Below, piece after piece: positions 28,666 through 40,034 of a stretch of DNA of 64,000 nucleotides. The stretch covers positions 1 through 64,000 of the forward strand of contig NZ_PDZL01000006.1 in assembly GCF_002735705.1 (NCBI RefSeq), given 5' to 3'. Position 1 is the first letter of the stretch. Each line of letters starts with the position of its first letter. The translations under genes were made by a program, and so were the position numbers. The stretch comes from Janthinobacterium sp. BJB426. GTDB taxonomy: Bacteria > Pseudomonadota > Gammaproteobacteria > Burkholderiales > Burkholderiaceae_D. A model generated the notes under the pieces. The model saw nothing but the letters and a program-made list of their open reading frames with translations, was not told the DNA's origin and searched no databases.

Positions 28666-29994
28666 ATGGAAGTGTCACAAACAATGCCGGGCCAGCCGGT
28701 AGGCGCCGCCGCCAGCCAGAAAATCATCGATGACGCCGTCTACCGCAAGGTGACCTGGCGCATCATCCCCTTCCTCATGCTGTGCTACATCGTCGCTTAC
28801 CTCGACCGTGTGAACGTGGGCTTCGCCAAGCTGCAGATGCTGGCCGACCTGCGGTTTTCCGAAACCGTGTATGGCCTGGGCGCCGGCGTGTTCTTCCTCG
28901 GCTACTTCCTGTTCGAAGTACCCAGCAATGTGATGCTGCATAAAATCGGCGCGCGCGTGTGGATCGCCCGCATCATGATCACCTGGGCCATCATCTCGGG
29001 CGCCTTCATGTTCGTCACCACGCCGACCATGTTCTACATCATGCGCTTCCTGCTCGGCGTGGCCGAAGCGGGCTTCTTCCCCGGCATCATCCTGTACCTG
29101 ACCTACTGGTATCCGTCCGAGCGCCGCGCACGCATGGTCTGCACCTTCATGGCGGCCATTCCCGTGGCGGGCCTGATCGGCGGCCCGCTGTCGGGCTGGA
29201 TCATGGAAACCTTCGCCGGCGTGCATGGCTATGCGGGCTGGCAGTGGATGTTCGTGCTCGAAGCCATCCCCGCCGTGATCATGGGCGTGGCCGTGCTGCT
29301 GTATCTCGATAACAGCATCCGCGCCGCCAAGTGGCTGACGGAATACGAAAAAGTGATCCTCGAGCAGCGCATCGCCACGGAAGCGAAGGGCAAGGTGTCG
29401 CACCCGTCGATCCGCGCCATGTTCGCCGATCCGCGCATCTGGGTCATGGCCCTGATTTATTTCTGCTGCGTGATGGGCCAGTATTCGCTGACGTTCTGGC
29501 TGCCCAGCCTGATCAAGGCGGCTGGCGTGACGGGCGTGCTCAATATCGGTTTGTTTACCGCGATTCCCTATTCGTTTGCCGTGGCCACGATGATTTTGCT
29601 GGGCCGCAGCTCGGACAAATACCGCGAACGCCGCTGGCATATGGCCATTCCGCTGGTGATCGGCGCGGCCGCCATCGTCTGCAGCGCGCTGGCCGGCGCC
29701 CATAACACGGGCTGGGCCATCTTCTTCCTGACGATCGCCGCCGGCGGCATCCTGGCCGCCTCGCCCATGTTCTGGAGCCTGCCGACGGCCTTCCTCGGTG
29801 GCGTCTCGGCCGCCGCCGGCATCGCCGCCATCAATTCGGTGGGCAACCTGGCCGGTTTCGCGGCGCCATACATGATCGGCTCGATCAAGGACCTGACACA
29901 GTCGACCGACATCGCCATCTACCTCCTGGCGGCCATCCTCGTGATCGGCGCGGTCATCATCATGCGCGTGCCGGCCAAGCTGGTGAACAAATAA
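28666..29994 (+). CDS. MFS transporter of the anion:cation symporter family, probable tetronate importer
   Basis: A 442-residue permease with twelve predicted membrane helices. Early signatures IIPFLMLCYIVAYLDRVNVG and FFLGYFLFEVPSNVMLHKIGAR are typical of the ACS family, which imports sugar acids and aromatic acids. It leads the operon and is followed 14 bases later by the dehydrogenase gene, which points to uptake of threonate/erythronate-type acids; substrate is inferred from context. AGGAGA precedes the start. Confidence 0.85.
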   Translation: MEVSQTMPGQPVGAAASQKIIDDAVYRKVTWRIIPFLMLCYIVAYLDRVNVGFAKLQMLADLRFSETVYGLGAGVFFLGYFLFEVPSNVMLHKIGARVWIARIMITWAIISGAFMFVTTPTMFYIMRFLLGVAEAGFFPGIILYLTYWYPSERRARMVCTFMAAIPVAGLIGGPLSGWIMETFAGVHGYAGWQWMFVLEAIPAVIMGVAVLLYLDNSIRAAKWLTEYEKVILEQRIATEAKGKVSHPSIRAMFADPRIWVMALIYFCCVMGQYSLTFWLPSLIKAAGVTGVLNIGLFTAIPYSFAVATMILLGRSSDKYRERRWHMAIPLVIGAAAIVCSALAGAHNTGWAIFFLTIAAGGILAASPMFWSLPTAFLGGVSAAAGIAAINSVGNLAGFAAPYMIGSIKDLTQSTDIAIYLLAAILVIGAVIIMRVPAKLVNK

Positions 29995-30008
29995 AACTGG
30001 AGTAGCAG

Positions 30009-30908
30009 ATGAACGTAGCAATCAAAAAAGTAGGTGTGATCGGCCTGGGCGCCATGGGCATGGGCATCGCGCAATCCTTGCTGCGCGCCGGTTTTGAGGT
30101 GCATGCCTGCGACGTGCGGCCCGAAACCGTGCAAGTGCTGGCAGACAAGGGCGCCCGTGCGGCGCAGTCGCCCGCCGCGCTGGCGGCGCAGGTGCAGGCC
30201 GTGCTGATCGTCGTTGTCAACGCGCAGCAGACGGAGTCCGTGCTGTTTGGCGAACACGGTGCGGCCAGCGCCCTGGCGGCGGGCAGCGTGGTGATCGCCT
30301 GCGCCACCGTGGCGCCGGAGTTTGCCGAGGCCCTCGGCGCGCGCCTGGCGGGCATGGGGCTGCGCTTCATCGATGCGCCTATTTCCGGCGGCGCGGCCAA
30401 GGCGGCGGCCGGCGAAATGTCCGTCATGGCGGCCGGCGCGCCCGAGGCGTTCGATGCCTGCGCCGGCATCTTTGACGCCATCTGCGCAAAGTTGTACCGC
30501 CTGGGCGAACAGCCGGGGCAGGGCTCGAAAGTCAAGATGATCAACCAGTTGCTGGCCGGGGTGCACATCGCCGCCGCGGCCGAAGCGATGGCCTTGGGCC
30601 TGCGTGCCGGCTGCGACCCGGACGCCCTGTACGAAGTCATTTCGAACAGCGCCGGCAGTTCCTGGATGTTCCAGAACCGGGTGCCGCATATTTTGAAAGG
30701 CGATTACGCGCCGCTGTCGGCCGTGAATATCTTCGTCAAGGATTTGGGCATCGTGCTCGATTACGCGAAAAAAAGCGTGTTCCCGTTGCCGCTGTCGGCC
30801 ACGGCGCACCAGATGTTCATGCAGGCGTCGGCAGCAGGCTTTGGCGGCGAGGACGACTCGGCCGTCATCAAGACTTTCCCGGGGATCGATCTGCCGGCGA
30901 AAGCGTAA
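30009..30908 (+). CDS. ltnD: L-threonate dehydrogenase (3-hydroxyisobutyrate dehydrogenase family)
   Basis: Oxidises L-threonate at C2 to 2-oxo-tetronate with NAD+. The 299-residue beta-hydroxyacid dehydrogenase has a Rossmann motif GVIGLGAMGMGIAQSLLRAG, the substrate-binding segment DAPISGGAAKAAAGEMSVM and catalytic lysine in SKVKMINQLLAG near residue 177. Family and operon context with otnK, otnC and otnI match the LtnD group described for four-carbon acid sugar catabolism. Other beta-hydroxyacids are possible substrates. Confidence 0.85.
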   Translation: MNVAIKKVGVIGLGAMGMGIAQSLLRAGFEVHACDVRPETVQVLADKGARAAQSPAALAAQVQAVLIVVVNAQQTESVLFGEHGAASALAAGSVVIACATVAPEFAEALGARLAGMGLRFIDAPISGGAAKAAAGEMSVMAAGAPEAFDACAGIFDAICAKLYRLGEQPGQGSKVKMINQLLAGVHIAAAAEAMALGLRAGCDPDALYEVISNSAGSSWMFQNRVPHILKGDYAPLSAVNIFVKDLGIVLDYAKKSVFPLPLSATAHQMFMQASAAGFGGEDDSAVIKTFPGIDLPAKA

Positions 30909-30928
30909 CTGAATAAAAAGGAACAATC

Positions 30929-32230
30929 ATGACCGTACTACTGGGATGTATCGCCGACGATTTCACGGGTGGCACCGACCTGGCCGGCATGCTGGTCAAG
31001 GCCGGCATGCGCACGGTGCAGCTGATCGGCGTGCCGCAAGGTCCGCCGCCAGCCGATGTCGACGCCGTCGTCATCGCGCTGAAGTCGCGCACGACTGCGC
31101 CGCAAGACGCGGTGGCCGAGTCGCTGGCGGCCTTGCGCTGGCTGCAGCAGGCCGGATGCAAACAGTTCTACTTCAAGTACTGCTCCACCTTCGACTCCAC
31201 GCCGCGCGGCAATATCGGCCCCGTAGCCGAGGCGCTGATGCGGGCGCTGGACACGGATTTCACCATTGCCTGCCCGGCATTCCCCGCCAACGGCCGCACC
31301 ATCTACAAGGGCATCCTGTTTGTCGGCGACGTGCCGCTGGCCGAATCTGGCATGCGCGACCATCCCTTGACGCCGATGACGGATTCGAACCTGGTGCGCG
31401 TGCTGCAGCAGCAGGTGCAAGCCAAGGTAGGTCTGGCCGATTTCTCCGTGGTGGAGAAGGGCGCCGCAGCCATCGCCCAGCGCTTCACGGACTTGCGCGG
31501 CCAGGGCTGCCATTTCGCCGTCGTCGATGCCGTCTCGAACCGCGACCTGGAAGCCATCGGCGCCGCCTGCGCGGACTTGAAACTGATCACGGGCGGCTCC
31601 GGCATCGCGCTGGGATTGCCACAGAATTTCCGCCAGCGGGGGCAATTGGCGCCATCGCCCGCCGGCCAGGCGGGGCGCCTGCCGCCGCCGACAGGCCTGC
31701 GTGCCGTGATCTCGGGCAGCTGCTCCGTGGCCACGCAGCAGCAGGTGGCGCACCTGCGTGAACTGGCGCCATCGTTCCACGTCGACCCATTGCAGCTGGC
31801 CGCGGGCGGCGAGGTGGTTGACGTCGTCGTGGAGCAAGCCCTGGCCTGGGCCGACGCGCACCTGGCGCAAGGCCCGGTGTTGATCTATGCCACGGCCACG
31901 CCGGACGCCGTGCGCGCCGTGCAGGCGCAGCTGGGCGTGGAGCGGGCCGGCGCGCTCGTCGAGGAAACCCTGGCCGCCATCGCGCAAGGCCTGGTGCGCC
32001 TCGGCGTGGGCCAACTGATCGTCGCCGGCGGCGAAACCTCGGGTGCGGTGGTGAAAGCGCTGGGTGTGGCGGGTTTGCGCATCGGCCCCGAGATCGACCC
32101 TGGCGTGCCGTGGACGCAAGCCTTGCCTGCATTGGGTGACGATGGCGCGGCGCCGCTGGCGCTGGCGCTCAAGTCCGGCAATTTCGGCACGGTCGATTTC
32201 TTCAGCAAAGCGTGGCAGGTGCTGGCATGA
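30929..32230 (+). CDS. otnK: 3-oxo-tetronate kinase (DUF1537 family)
   Basis: Phosphorylates 3-oxo-tetronate to the 4-phosphate with ATP. The 433-residue protein has the DUF1537 N-terminal substrate domain starting LGCIADDFTGGTDLAGMLVK, with KYCSTFDSTPRGNIGPV, and the C-terminal nucleotide-binding domain with VAGGETSGAVVKALGV. The aldolase gene starts inside its stop codon (ATGA). Confidence 0.9.
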   Translation: MTVLLGCIADDFTGGTDLAGMLVKAGMRTVQLIGVPQGPPPADVDAVVIALKSRTTAPQDAVAESLAALRWLQQAGCKQFYFKYCSTFDSTPRGNIGPVAEALMRALDTDFTIACPAFPANGRTIYKGILFVGDVPLAESGMRDHPLTPMTDSNLVRVLQQQVQAKVGLADFSVVEKGAAAIAQRFTDLRGQGCHFAVVDAVSNRDLEAIGAACADLKLITGGSGIALGLPQNFRQRGQLAPSPAGQAGRLPPPTGLRAVISGSCSVATQQQVAHLRELAPSFHVDPLQLAAGGEVVDVVVEQALAWADAHLAQGPVLIYATATPDAVRAVQAQLGVERAGALVEETLAAIAQGLVRLGVGQLIVAGGETSGAVVKALGVAGLRIGPEIDPGVPWTQALPALGDDGAAPLALALKSGNFGTVDFFSKAWQVLA

Positions 32231-32871
32231 GCAGCAGCGAATCGCGCCAGCGCGAGCAGATCGTCGACTTCGGCAAGTCGCTATACGAGCGTGGCTTGAC
32301 GGCGGGCAGCAGCGGCAACCTGAGCGTGCGCCTGGATGACGGCTGGCTGCTGACGCCGACGAACGCCAGCCTGGGACGGCTCGATCCCGCGCAATTGTCC
32401 AAGCTCGATTGGGACGGCAACTTGATCAGCGGCGCACCGCCGTCGAAAGAGGCGTTCCTGCACCGCGCCATGTACGCGGAGCGGGGCGGCGCCGGCGCCA
32501 TCGTGCATCTGCACTCGACGCATTCGGCGGCCGTGTCGTGCATGTGCGGCTTGAACCATGACGACTGCATCCCGCCGCTCACGCCCTACTTTGTGATGAA
32601 GGTGGGGCGCCTGCCGCTGGTGCCGTATCACCGTCCGGGCGACCCGGCGCTGGCTGGCGCCATCGGTGCCATGGCACGCAAGCATTCGGCCGTGCTGCTG
32701 GCCAATCACGGCCCCGTCGTCTCGGGCTCGAATCTGGAAGCGGCCGTGTATGCGGCCGAGGAACTGGAAGAGACGGCCAAGCTGTTCCTGCTGCTGCGCG
32801 ACGTGCCCACGCGCCCGCTCGACGCGGCGCAGATCGCCGACCTGAAACACACATTCAAACTCGACATATAA
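32227..32871 (+). CDS. otnC: 3-oxo-tetronate 4-phosphate decarboxylase (class II aldolase family)
   Basis: Converts 3-oxo-tetronate 4-phosphate to dihydroxyacetone phosphate and CO2. The 214-residue protein is of the zinc-dependent class II aldolase/adducin family: TAGSSGNLSVR phosphate-binding loop, acidic residue in SKEAFLHRAMY, zinc ligands in HLHSTHS, and a further histidine in LLANHGPVVSG. The start is the ATG overlapping the otnK stop; the open frame reaches further upstream inside otnK and is not used. Confidence 0.9.
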   Translation: MSSSESRQREQIVDFGKSLYERGLTAGSSGNLSVRLDDGWLLTPTNASLGRLDPAQLSKLDWDGNLISGAPPSKEAFLHRAMYAERGGAGAIVHLHSTHSAAVSCMCGLNHDDCIPPLTPYFVMKVGRLPLVPYHRPGDPALAGAIGAMARKHSAVLLANHGPVVSGSNLEAAVYAAEELEETAKLFLLLRDVPTRPLDAAQIADLKHTFKLDI

Positions 32872-32889
32872 AAAATCCAGGAGATACGC

Positions 32890-33681
32890 ATGCCCCGCTT
32901 TGCCGCCAATCTGACCATGATGTTCAACGAAGTGCCGTTCCCGCAGCGCTTTGCCGCCGCCGCGCAAGCGGGTTTTAAAGGCGTCGAATTCCTTTTCCCG
33001 TATGACCACGCGCCGCAGGAAGTGGCCGGCTGGCTGCGCGAGCATGGTTTGATAAATGTGCTGTTCAACCTCCCGCCGGGCGACTGGGCGGCGGGCGAGC
33101 GGGGCATCGCTTCGCTGCCGGGCCGCGAGGAAGAATTCCGCGCTGGCGTGGCGCGCGCCATCGAGTATGCGCTGGCCCTGGGCACCCCGCGCGTGCACAT
33201 GATGGCGGGGCTGGTGCCGGAGGGCGCCGACCTGGCGCTGCACCGTGCCACGTACCTGACGAACCTGCGGTACGCGGCCCAGGCCGTGGGCCAGCATGGC
33301 ATCGAACTCTTGATCGAACCGATCAACGGGCGCGACATGCCTGGCTACTTCCTCGTCACGCAGGCGCAGGGCCATGCGCTACGCCTGGAATCGGGCCAGC
33401 CCAACGTCAAGGTGCAGATGGATTTTTATCACACGCAGATCGTCGAGGGCGATATCGCCATGACGTTCAGGAACAACTTCGACGGCATCGGCCACGTGCA
33501 GATCGCCAGCGTCCCGGCGCGCAATGAGCCGGACGATGGCGAAGTCAATTACCCGTATTTATTCAGCCTGCTCGATGAACTGGGTTACGACGGCTGGATC
33601 GGCTGCGAATACCGTCCGCGCGGGCGCACAGAAGATGGCCTAGGCTGGCTCGCCGCATACAACAACAAACAAGGAGCATGA
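32890..33681 (+). CDS. otnI: 2-oxo-tetronate isomerase (hydroxypyruvate isomerase family)
   Basis: Interconverts 2-oxo- and 3-oxo-tetronate, linking the dehydrogenase products to the kinase. The 263-residue TIM-barrel protein has the family starting segment [20 protein letters not shown] and the metal/substrate residues in [34 protein letters not shown] and GCEYRP. It is four bases overlapped by the next gene (ATGA). Confidence 0.9.
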   Translation: MPRFAANLTMMFNEVPFPQRFAAAAQAGFKGVEFLFPYDHAPQEVAGWLREHGLINVLFNLPPGDWAAGERGIASLPGREEEFRAGVARAIEYALALGTPRVHMMAGLVPEGADLALHRATYLTNLRYAAQAVGQHGIELLIEPINGRDMPGYFLVTQAQGHALRLESGQPNVKVQMDFYHTQIVEGDIAMTFRNNFDGIGHVQIASVPARNEPDDGEVNYPYLFSLLDELGYDGWIGCEYRPRGRTEDGLGWLAAYNNKQGA

Positions 33682-34661
33682 ACATGAAAGTACTCATTAC
33701 CGGCGGCGCCGGTTTCCTCGGGCAGCGCCTGGCGCGCCAGTTGCTGGCGCAAGGCCAGCTGACGGACAGCCAGGGCCAGTTGCAAACGATCAGCGAGCTG
33801 GTATTGGTCGACGTGGTGGCTGCGCATGACTTCAACGATGCGCGCGTAAAAGTGGTCACGGGCGACATCGCCGACGGTGCCCTGATGCGCGCCACCATCG
33901 ATGCGCGCACAAGCTCGATCTTCCACCTGGCCGCCATCGTCAGCGGCCAGGCGGAAGCCGATTTCGAGCTGGGCATGCGCATCAACCTGGACGCGTCGCG
34001 GCTGCTGCTCGATATCTGCCGCGAACTGGGGCACAAGCCGAAAGTGGTGTTTACCAGCTCCGTGGCCGTGTATGGCGGCCAGCTGCCGGACGTGGTGCAG
34101 GATACGACGGCGTTGAACCCGCAGTCGTCGTACGGCGCGCAAAAAGCCATCGGCGAACTGTTGCTCAACGATTACAGCCGCCGCGGCTTTGTCGATGGCC
34201 GCGTGCTGCGCTTGCCCACCATCAGCGTGCGTCCCGGCAAACCGAACAAGGCGGCGTCATCGTTCGCCAGTGGCATCATCCGCGAACCCTTGAATGGCGA
34301 GGCCGCCGTCTGCCCCGTGTCCACCGACCTGCGTCTGTGGCTGCTGTCGCCGCGCGGCGCCATCGCCTCGCTGATCGCCGGCCATGAATTGGCGGGCGAG
34401 GCGTTTGGCGCCAGCCGCACAGTGAACTTGCCGGGCTTGAGCGTGAGCGTGGGCGAAATGATCGCCGCACTCGAAGCCGTGGCCGGCAGCGAAGTGGCGG
34501 CCCGCATCAGCTATGCACCCGATCCCGCCGTCGAGCGCATCGTCAGGAGCTGGCCCGGCGCCTGGGATACGGCACGGGCCGAAGCGCTGGGTTTGACGGC
34601 CGATGCAGATTTCGCCGCCATCATCCGTGCGTATGTCGACGACATGAAAGCGGCCGGCTAG
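33678..34661 (+). CDS. denD: D-erythronate dehydrogenase (extended SDR)
   Basis: Oxidises D-erythronate to 2-oxo-tetronate with NAD+. The 327-residue extended short-chain dehydrogenase has the Rossmann motif [28 protein letters not shown], and the catalytic Ser-Tyr-Lys set in [10 protein letters not shown] and [11 protein letters not shown]. Together with LtnD it gives the operon two entry points into the same route. The start overlaps the otnI stop; an ATG six bases further is an alternative. Its TAG stop shares three bases with the stop of the convergent AraC gene. Confidence 0.88.
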   Translation: MNMKVLITGGAGFLGQRLARQLLAQGQLTDSQGQLQTISELVLVDVVAAHDFNDARVKVVTGDIADGALMRATIDARTSSIFHLAAIVSGQAEADFELGMRINLDASRLLLDICRELGHKPKVVFTSSVAVYGGQLPDVVQDTTALNPQSSYGAQKAIGELLLNDYSRRGFVDGRVLRLPTISVRPGKPNKAASSFASGIIREPLNGEAAVCPVSTDLRLWLLSPRGAIASLIAGHELAGEAFGASRTVNLPGLSVSVGEMIAALEAVAGSEVAARISYAPDPAVERIVRSWPGAWDTARAEALGLTADADFAAIIRAYVDDMKAAG

Positions 34662-35500
34662 GTGACTGTCTCCAGCTGCGAGCGGCGATAGTCGAGCGGC
34701 GTGCTGCCCACCAGGTCCACAAAACTGCGGCTGAAATGGGCCTGGTCAAAAAAGCCCAGTTCCTGCGCCAGGCTGGCCAGGTCGGGCGCATCGGGCTGCG
34801 CCAGGCGCCAGATCGCTTCCTGCAGGCGATAGCGCTGGATCACCCACTTCGGCGGCACGCCCACGTAGTTGGCGAACAGGCGCTGCAGCCGGCGTTCTCC
34901 GATGCCCATTTTTTCGCACAGCTGCGCCACGCTTGCCGGGCCGTTGTGGGCCGCCGCCGCGGCCGTCAGCCTGGCTGCCAGCAGGGCGGCGGCGTCGACT
35001 TGCGGCAGCCTTGCCAGCAGCAGTGCCTGTGCCTGCGCCACCATGGCCGTATCGTCGGCTTGCCGCAGCACCAGCGCCTCGGCTTGCGCGGCAGGCATGT
35101 CCAGCATGGCATCGGCGGCGATGGTCGTATCGGTGAATGACGACAAGGGCTGGCTGATGAACGGGCGCAGGCCGCCCGGTGAAAAACGCACGCCCAGCAC
35201 CTTGCCCGTTCCGCTCAATGGCCGGTCGAAGGCGCCGCGCACCACGCCATGGATGGCCGTGCGCCCAAGGTCGAACACCAGGTGGGCGTTCGGGTAGGGC
35301 AGCACGCGCTGCGTCTCCGGCGCGCAGTCCCGCCTGTCCCATTCGACCACCCAGAAGTAGTCGACGAACGGCGCCAGCGCGCCAGCCGGCGGATAGGTCG
35401 CCAGCCGTATGCGGCGCGCCGCTGCCTGCGGGTCGACGATGCCTTTCGGCGCCTGGCCGCGTGTGGCGAGCACATTGCGCGGGTTGTCGGGTTTATCCAA
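34658..35500 (-). CDS. AraC-family transcriptional regulator
   Basis: A 280-residue regulator. The C-terminal half has two helix-turn-helix motifs (SVAQLCEKMGIGERRLQRLF and LASLAQELGFFDQAHFSRSF), followed by G-S-T-PLDYRRS. The N-terminal domain (about residues 30-160) carries PPAGALAPFVDYFWVVEWD, a DUF6597-like sensor. The start is TTG 35500, supported by AGGAGAC five bases upstream; no ATG is placed as well. It converges on denD and is divergent from the DUF3224 gene; a role in tetronate control is possible but not shown. Confidence 0.84.
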   Translation of the reverse strand: MDKPDNPRNVLATRGQAPKGIVDPQAAARRIRLATYPPAGALAPFVDYFWVVEWDRRDCAPETQRVLPYPNAHLVFDLGRTAIHGVVRGAFDRPLSGTGKVLGVRFSPGGLRPFISQPLSSFTDTTIAADAMLDMPAAQAEALVLRQADDTAMVAQAQALLLARLPQVDAAALLAARLTAAAAAHNGPASVAQLCEKMGIGERRLQRLFANYVGVPPKWVIQRYRLQEAIWRLAQPDAPDLASLAQELGFFDQAHFSRSFVDLVGSTPLDYRRSQLETVT

Positions 35501-35556
35501 TATTTGTCTCCTGCGTGGCTTTAAGCTGGCTCTCTCGCATCGATTGAAAGGGAGTC

Positions 35557-36054
35557 ATGAAATCACACAGCTTGTCTGGCCTGGTGCTGGCCGCATGTTG
35601 TCTATTGGTGGCGCCAGCCGGCGCCGCCTCGTCTGCAGAGGGGGATCATCGCATGCATGTACGCGCCACGGGAAGTTTCAGTATCACCATGACGCCGTCC
35701 GCGGCGCCGCAGCGCGCGGGGCGCACGACCTTGGGCAGGGTGCTGCTCGACAAAGTCTATGCCGGCGACCTGGTCGCCACGGCAAAGGGCGAGATGCTCA
35801 ACGCCGTCACCGACACCAGGGGCGCGGCAGGCTATGTCGCCATGGAAGCCATCACGGGCGTGCTGCAGGGCCGGCAAGGCACCTTCGTGGCGCAGCATGC
35901 GGGCACCATGGCCGACGGCCAGCAGACGCTGTCCATCGTGATCGTGCCGCATTCCGGCACGGGGCAGCTGAAAGGCATCAGCGGGACGCTGGCCATCCGC
36001 ATCGTCGATGGCCAGCATTTCTACGACATCGACTATTCGCTGCCGGAGCCGTAG
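35557..36054 (+). CDS. Secreted DUF3224-domain protein
   Basis: A 165-residue protein with a signal peptide (about residues 1-24, ending APAGAA) and a DUF3224 domain. Typical pieces are MHVRATGSFSITMTP, LGRVLLDKVYAGDLVATAKG and YVAMEAITGVLQGRQGTFVA. Members form small beta-barrels of unknown function, mostly cytoplasmic; a signal peptide is less usual. It is preceded by GGGAG and converges on uvrB. Confidence 0.78.
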   Translation: MKSHSLSGLVLAACCLLVAPAGAASSAEGDHRMHVRATGSFSITMTPSAAPQRAGRTTLGRVLLDKVYAGDLVATAKGEMLNAVTDTRGAAGYVAMEAITGVLQGRQGTFVAQHAGTMADGQQTLSIVIVPHSGTGQLKGISGTLAIRIVDGQHFYDIDYSLPEP

Positions 36055-36078
36055 GCGGGTCAAGGCACGGATAGCCGT

Positions 36079-38166
<2,088 letters not shown>

Positions 38167-38278
38167 GTGAATCAGACCTTTGTTAGAATAGTGCTCTGCT
38201 GGCGGCCCTGGCGTTGTATTTTGGGGCGCTGTCTACAACTCCGCTGTGAACCTGCTTCCAATCGAATCCAATCTTATC

Positions 38279-39493
38279 ATGACGAACCCAACTGTTTCTG
38301 CCAGTCTGTTTAGCGCCATCGAGATGGCCCCACGCGACCCGATCCTGGGCATCACCGAAGCATTTAACGCGGACCAGAATCCCGCCAAAATCAATCTGGG
38401 CGTTGGCGTCTATTATGACGACAACGGTAAAGTGCCTCTGTTAGCTTGCGTACGCAAGGCGGAAGCCATCCTGATCGAACAGGCGGCGCCACGCACCTAT
38501 CTGCCGATCGAAGGCCTCGCCGCCTACGACAAGGCCGTGCAAGAACTCGTATTTGGCGCCGACAGCGCCGTAATTCAAGAGCGCCGCGCCGTGACCGTGC
38601 AAGCCATCGGCGGCACGGGCGCACTGAAGATCGGTGCCGACTTCCTGCAGCGCTTCGCGCCGGGCGCGCAAGTCTACATCAGCGACCCAAGCTGGGAAAA
38701 CCACCGCGCGCTGTTCGAAAACGCCGGTTTTGTCGTGAATAACTACGCGTACTACGATGCCGCCACCCATGGCGTGAACTTCGACGGCATGCTGGCCAGC
38801 CTGAACGCCATGCCAGCCGGTTCCATCGTCGTGCTGCACGCATGCTGCCACAACCCGACCGGCGCCGACCTGAGCGTGGCCCAGTGGGATCAGATCATCA
38901 GCGTCGTGACCTCGCGCGGCCTGGTGCCGTTCCTGGACATGGCCTATCAAGGCTTCGCCAACGGCATCGCCGAAGACGGCGCCGTGGTGCGCCGCTTCGC
39001 CGACGCGGGCGGCCCGCTGCTGGTATCGAACTCGTTCTCGAAATCGTTCTCGCTGTACGGCGAGCGCGTGGGCGCCCTGAGCGTCGTCGCCGCCAGCGCC
39101 GATGAGGCGGCACGCCTGCTGTCGCAGCTGAAACGTGTCGTGCGCACCAACTACTCGAACCCGCCTACGCATGGCGGCAAGGTGGTCGCCACCGTCCTGG
39201 CCACGCCGGAACTGCGCCAGCTGTGGGAAGAGGAACTGGCGGGCATGCGCGTGCGCATCCGCGAAATGCGCAATGCCTTCGTGGAAAAACTGAAAGCCAA
39301 GGCGCCAGCCCACGATTTCGAATTCGTGCGCCAGCAAATCGGCATGTTCTCGTACTCGGGTCTCACCAAGGAGCAGGTGGCGTCCTTGCGCGAGCAGTCG
39401 ATCTACGCCGTGGACACGGGTCGTATCTGCGTGGCAGCGTTGAATTCGCGCAATATCGACATCGTCATTGACGCGATCGCCAAAGTGCTTTAA
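38279..39493 (+). CDS. Aspartate/aromatic-amino-acid aminotransferase (class I)
   Basis: A PLP-dependent transaminase of the AspC/TyrB group that exchanges amino groups between aspartate or aromatic amino acids and 2-oxoglutarate. The 404-residue sequence has INLGVGVYYDDNGKVPLL, the aspartate-binding HACCHNPTGADLS, and the PLP lysine in NSFSKSFSLYGERVG near residue 253. No Shine-Dalgarno sequence is visible before ATG 38279 or the alternative GTG 38246. It is divergent from uvrB and is followed by the tRNA-Asn copies. Confidence 0.9.
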   Translation: MTNPTVSASLFSAIEMAPRDPILGITEAFNADQNPAKINLGVGVYYDDNGKVPLLACVRKAEAILIEQAAPRTYLPIEGLAAYDKAVQELVFGADSAVIQERRAVTVQAIGGTGALKIGADFLQRFAPGAQVYISDPSWENHRALFENAGFVVNNYAYYDAATHGVNFDGMLASLNAMPAGSIVVLHACCHNPTGADLSVAQWDQIISVVTSRGLVPFLDMAYQGFANGIAEDGAVVRRFADAGGPLLVSNSFSKSFSLYGERVGALSVVAASADEAARLLSQLKRVVRTNYSNPPTHGGKVVATVLATPELRQLWEEELAGMRVRIREMRNAFVEKLKAKAPAHDFEFVRQQIGMFSYSGLTKEQVASLREQSIYAVDTGRICVAALNSRNIDIVIDAIAKVL

Positions 39494-39584
39494 TATCTTG
39501 CTTCTTCGGCGCTGCATGCAAGTGCGGCGCTGATGGTAGTAGAAAGTCGGCGATGGCCGTGTTTGTGATGATGCAGTATCAGTC

Positions 39585-39613
39585 TTGCAAATATGGAACA
39601 AGCGACATATAAT
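39585..39613 (+). promoter_or_regulatory. Promoter of tRNA-Asn copy 1
   Basis: TTGCAA, 17 bases, TATAAT, ending 11 bases before the mature tRNA. The discriminator region GCCTCTTT is shared with the other copies. Confidence 0.75.
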
Positions 39614-39624
39614 ATTGCCTCTTT

Positions 39625-39700
39625 TCCCTGATAGCTCAGTTGGTAGAGCGACGGACTGTTAATCCGCAGGTCCCTGGTTCGAGTCCAGGTCGGGGAGCCA
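39625..39700 (+). tRNA. tRNA-Asn (GTT), copy 1
   Basis: A 76-base gene with a seven-base-pair acceptor stem (TCCCTGA with TCGGGGA), D-loop TAGCTCAGTTGGTAGAGC, anticodon loop CTGTTAA with anticodon GTT, T-loop GGTTCGAGTCC and encoded CCA end. The same 76 bases recur three more times in this window, all on the plus strand. It has its own promoter and terminator. Confidence 0.97.
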
Positions 39701-39708
39701 GAATTCGA

Positions 39709-39738
39709 AAGGCCACGTTGAAAAACGTGGCCTTTTTT
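39709..39738 (+). terminator. Terminator of tRNA-Asn copy 1
   Basis: AAGGCCACGTT pairs with AACGTGGCCTT, followed by a T-run. It begins about nine bases after the CCA end. Confidence 0.92.
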
Positions 39739-39795
39739 GTTTTTGCGGCGCCGGCGCGTAGTTTGGGGCAGGGTAAGATTTTCCCTATGGAAATC

Positions 39796-39824
39796 TGGAC
39801 AGCACCAAGTTTGGCCTATATAAT
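39796..39824 (+). promoter_or_regulatory. Promoter of tRNA-Asn copy 2
   Basis: TGGACA, 17 bases, TATAAT, with the same preceding word AAATC as at copy 3 and the same CGGCCTC discriminator. Confidence 0.75.
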
Positions 39825-39835
39825 ACGGCCTCTTT

Positions 39836-39911
39836 TCCCTGATAGCTCAGTTGGTAGAGCGACGGACTGTTAATCCGCAGGTCCCTGGTTCGAGTCCAGG
39901 TCGGGGAGCCA
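39836..39911 (+). tRNA. tRNA-Asn (GTT), copy 2
   Basis: Identical over 76 bases to copy 1, starting exactly 211 bases later. Flanking bases after the CCA (GAATTC) and the terminator are also similar to copy 1, so the two form a tandem duplication of a promoter-tRNA-terminator module. Confidence 0.97.
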
Positions 39912-39919
39912 GAATTCAG

Positions 39920-39949
39920 AAGGCCATGTTGAAAAACATGGCCTTTTTT
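39920..39949 (+). terminator. Terminator of tRNA-Asn copy 2
   Basis: AAGGCCATGTT pairs with AACATGGCCTT and is followed by a T-run. It differs from the copy 1 terminator by one compensated base pair, showing that the hairpin is under selection or was corrected on both arms. Confidence 0.92.
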
Positions 39950-40034
39950 GTTTTCCGCCGCCGCCCGCAGGGCCGGCCGGTGCGTGATCGCGTTTTGCGC
40001 TATCCTGAAGGCATCACTTCAGGAGCACCTTCCC

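Noticed and set aside
38167-38278. LexA (SOS) box expected upstream of uvrB
   Set aside because: CTGT words occur but none is followed by ACAG at the eight-base spacing, so no SOS box is claimed.
39640-39873. Open frames reading through the tRNA-Asn genes (start MVERRTVNPQVPGSSPG)
   Set aside because: The same translated sequence recurs at each tRNA because the gene itself is being translated; it is a known annotation artefact.
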